Source: Thiobacillus sp.
GTDB lineage: Bacteria; Pseudomonadota; Gammaproteobacteria; Burkholderiales; Thiobacillaceae
Assembly (NCBI GenBank): GCA_019459055.1
Contig: JAIBEI010000033.1
Coordinates: forward strand, 1 to 64,000
DNA: 64,000 nt
Direction of reading: 5' to 3'
In this document: positions 62,847 to 64,000 of the stretch, in pieces
Layout of the letters: each line of letters starts with the position of its first letter
Numbering within the stretch: position 1 is the first letter of the stretch
The notes under the pieces: model-generated
The model's database searches: none
The model's input: only the letters and a program-made list of their open reading frames with translations
What the model was told of the DNA's origin: nothing
Program-made: the position numbers and the translations under genes

Positions 62847-63317
62847 ATGCGTTTGCTTGCTCTAGCCCTACTCGCGCTGCCTGCCCTGCTGTCCACGGGG
62901 GCGTCGGCACAGGCCACGCTCAACAAGTGCATCGACGCGCAGGGCAAGATCACCTATTCCAACCTGCCCTGCCGCGATGCCCGGGAGGCCCGCAAGGTGG
63001 CAATCGATCCCACACCGCTGCCCGATCCCGCACCGCCAGCGCCCCTCCGGGTCGAGCCTGCCAAACCCGCCGCGCCCAAAGCGGCAAGCAGCGCCAAAGA
63101 AACCGCCACCCTGCGCCTCGAGACCCAGCGCACCACCGGCAAGCCTGCTGCACGTCTCTCGGCGCGCCAGTGCGACACGCTGACCGACAAGCTGGGACGC
63201 GTGTTCGACAAGATGGATCAGGCGCGCCGCAAGGGCTACACGCAGGAACAGATGAATACGTGGAACCAGGAAGTCAAAGACCTCGAACGCCAGAAACGGC
63301 AATCCGGCTGCTTTTGA
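62847..63317 (+). CDS. DUF4124 domain protein
   Basis: 156 residues. Signal peptide (first ~21 residues), the DUF4124 core ([17 protein letters not shown], about 27-45), a Pro/Ala-rich linker and a C-terminal charged helix with TC and GCF cysteines. Periplasmic, unknown role. Six bases after the ykgJ stop. Confidence 0.75.
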   Translation: MRLLALALLALPALLSTGASAQATLNKCIDAQGKITYSNLPCRDAREARKVAIDPTPLPDPAPPAPLRVEPAKPAAPKAASSAKETATLRLETQRTTGKPAARLSARQCDTLTDKLGRVFDKMDQARRKGYTQEQMNTWNQEVKDLERQKRQSGCF

Positions 63318-63331
63318 AAGTCACTTCGGCC

Positions 63332-64000
63332 ATGAACGCCCGCACTCTCGACCCTGCGCACCACCTGATCGAAAAAGAACCGTACTACGAAGCTGTCGGC
63401 GACGAAATCCAGCTGTTCGAGGCGGCCTGGCGGCAGCAGATTCCGGTGCTGCTGAAAGGCCCCACCGGCTGCGGCAAGACACGCTTCATGGAGCACATGG
63501 CGTGGCGCCTCAAGCGACCTTTGATCACCGTATCGTGCCACGACGACCTCACCGCTTCCGACCTGGTCGGCCGCTATCTGGTGAAGGGCGGCGAAACCGT
63601 GTGGGTCGACGGCCCGCTCACCCGCGCGGTGCGCGCAGGCGGCATCTGCTACCTGGATGAAGTCGTCGAAGCGCGCAAGGACACCATGGTGGTGATCCAT
63701 CCGCTGGCCGACGACCGCCGCACCCTGCCGATGGAGAAGCTCGGCCTCGAAGTCGAGGCCCCCCCCGAATTCTGCCTCGCGATTTCCTACAACCCCGGCT
63801 ACCAGAGCGTGCTCAAGGACTTGAAGCAGTCGACCCGGCAGCGCTTTGTCGCGCTGGAATTCGACTACCCGTCGGCCGAACTCGAACGCCGCATCGTCGC
63901 CACCGAATCCGGCGTGTCCGACCCCATCGCCGACAGCCTGGTGCGCTTCGCCCAGATGACGCGCAACCTCAAGGGCAGCGGACTGGAGGAAGGCGCCTCG
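63332..64000 (+). CDS. cbbQ: CbbQ/NirQ/NorQ-type AAA+ ATPase (partial)
   Basis: 223 residues visible; the 3' end is cut by the window. Walker A GPTGCGKT (43-50) and Walker B with [12 protein letters not shown] are present, plus the family N-terminus [18 protein letters not shown]. Such ATPases activate RubisCO (CbbQ) or nitric oxide/nitrite reductases (NirQ, NorQ) with a VWA partner; which one is meant is not decidable here without the next gene. Confidence 0.82.
   Translation, partial: MNARTLDPAHHLIEKEPYYEAVGDEIQLFEAAWRQQIPVLLKGPTGCGKTRFMEHMAWRLKRPLITVSCHDDLTASDLVGRYLVKGGETVWVDGPLTRAVRAGGICYLDEVVEARKDTMVVIHPLADDRRTLPMEKLGLEVEAPPEFCLAISYNPGYQSVLKDLKQSTRQRFVALEFDYPSAELERRIVATESGVSDPIADSLVRFAQMTRNLKGSGLEEGAS

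Overview
The window is a GC-rich chromosomal segment that looks like a betaproteobacterial sulfur-oxidising chemolithoautotroph close to Thiobacillus. The basis is a dissimilatory sat-aprB-aprA block (57.7-61.7 kb), a CbbQ/NirQ-type AAA+ ATPase at the right edge, a HiPIP-type electron carrier, a DsrC-like protein and very dense c-di-GMP signalling. Genus assignment is inference; no rRNA or tRNA gene was seen.

Layout. 0-2.3 kb: end of a response-regulator gene, a decayed EAL fragment, and an intact GGDEF-EAL gene. 2.3-34 kb: a stress/envelope island of mostly small genes: two csbD genes, three kinds of tiny membrane proteins (two DUF3309, an lmo0937-like one, GVP-type ones), large catalase katE, flavodoxin-like reductases, a HiPIP, an L,D-transpeptidase, a phospholipase D-like lipoprotein, a collagen-like lipoprotein, a crystallin/glycine-zipper protein, a yqjD-yqjE-yqjK-like cluster, an OmpA/DUF4398 lipoprotein pair and a BON lipoprotein. 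It also holds folE followed by an unusual quinone-reductase/UbiA fusion, and two more GGDEF-EAL proteins. 34-57.6 kb: mostly housekeeping genes (prfB with its programmed frameshift, recQ, a PIN toxin-antitoxin pair, lysS, acnA, pip, xseB-ispA-dxs, folE2), with a FIST / small protein / MASE1-GGDEF-EAL signalling operon inserted. 57.7-64 kb: sat, aprBA, a YkgJ-type cysteine-cluster protein, a DUF4124 protein and cbbQ-like (cut by the window end).

The main discovery candidate is a shared promoter architecture in the stress island. Ten intergenic sites carry a 16-bp dyad close to TGTACG-N4-CGTACA, then exactly 20 bp, then (usually) C plus a TAnnnT hexamer like a sigma-S-type -10. The dyad centre falls near -41.5, the class II activator position. 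The sites lie upstream of a GGDEF-EAL gene, both csbD genes, katE, a flavodoxin-like reductase, a stress membrane protein, the crystallin-like protein, a periplasmic basic protein, the DUF4398/OmpA pair and the BON lipoprotein. This predicts one undescribed regulon. At csbD2 a 122-bp inverted-repeat element begins three bases after the -10. The HiPIP gene appears to have captured a csbD upstream region together with its first codons.

Other points: a DsrC/TusE-like protein without the catalytic cysteines; two GTP cyclohydrolases (zinc-type FolE and FolE2); four intact GGDEF-EAL proteins with I-sites plus one remnant; a divergent gene pair whose start codons overlap; and a 59-codon ORF with an ideal ribosome-binding site overlapping a GGDEF-EAL gene.
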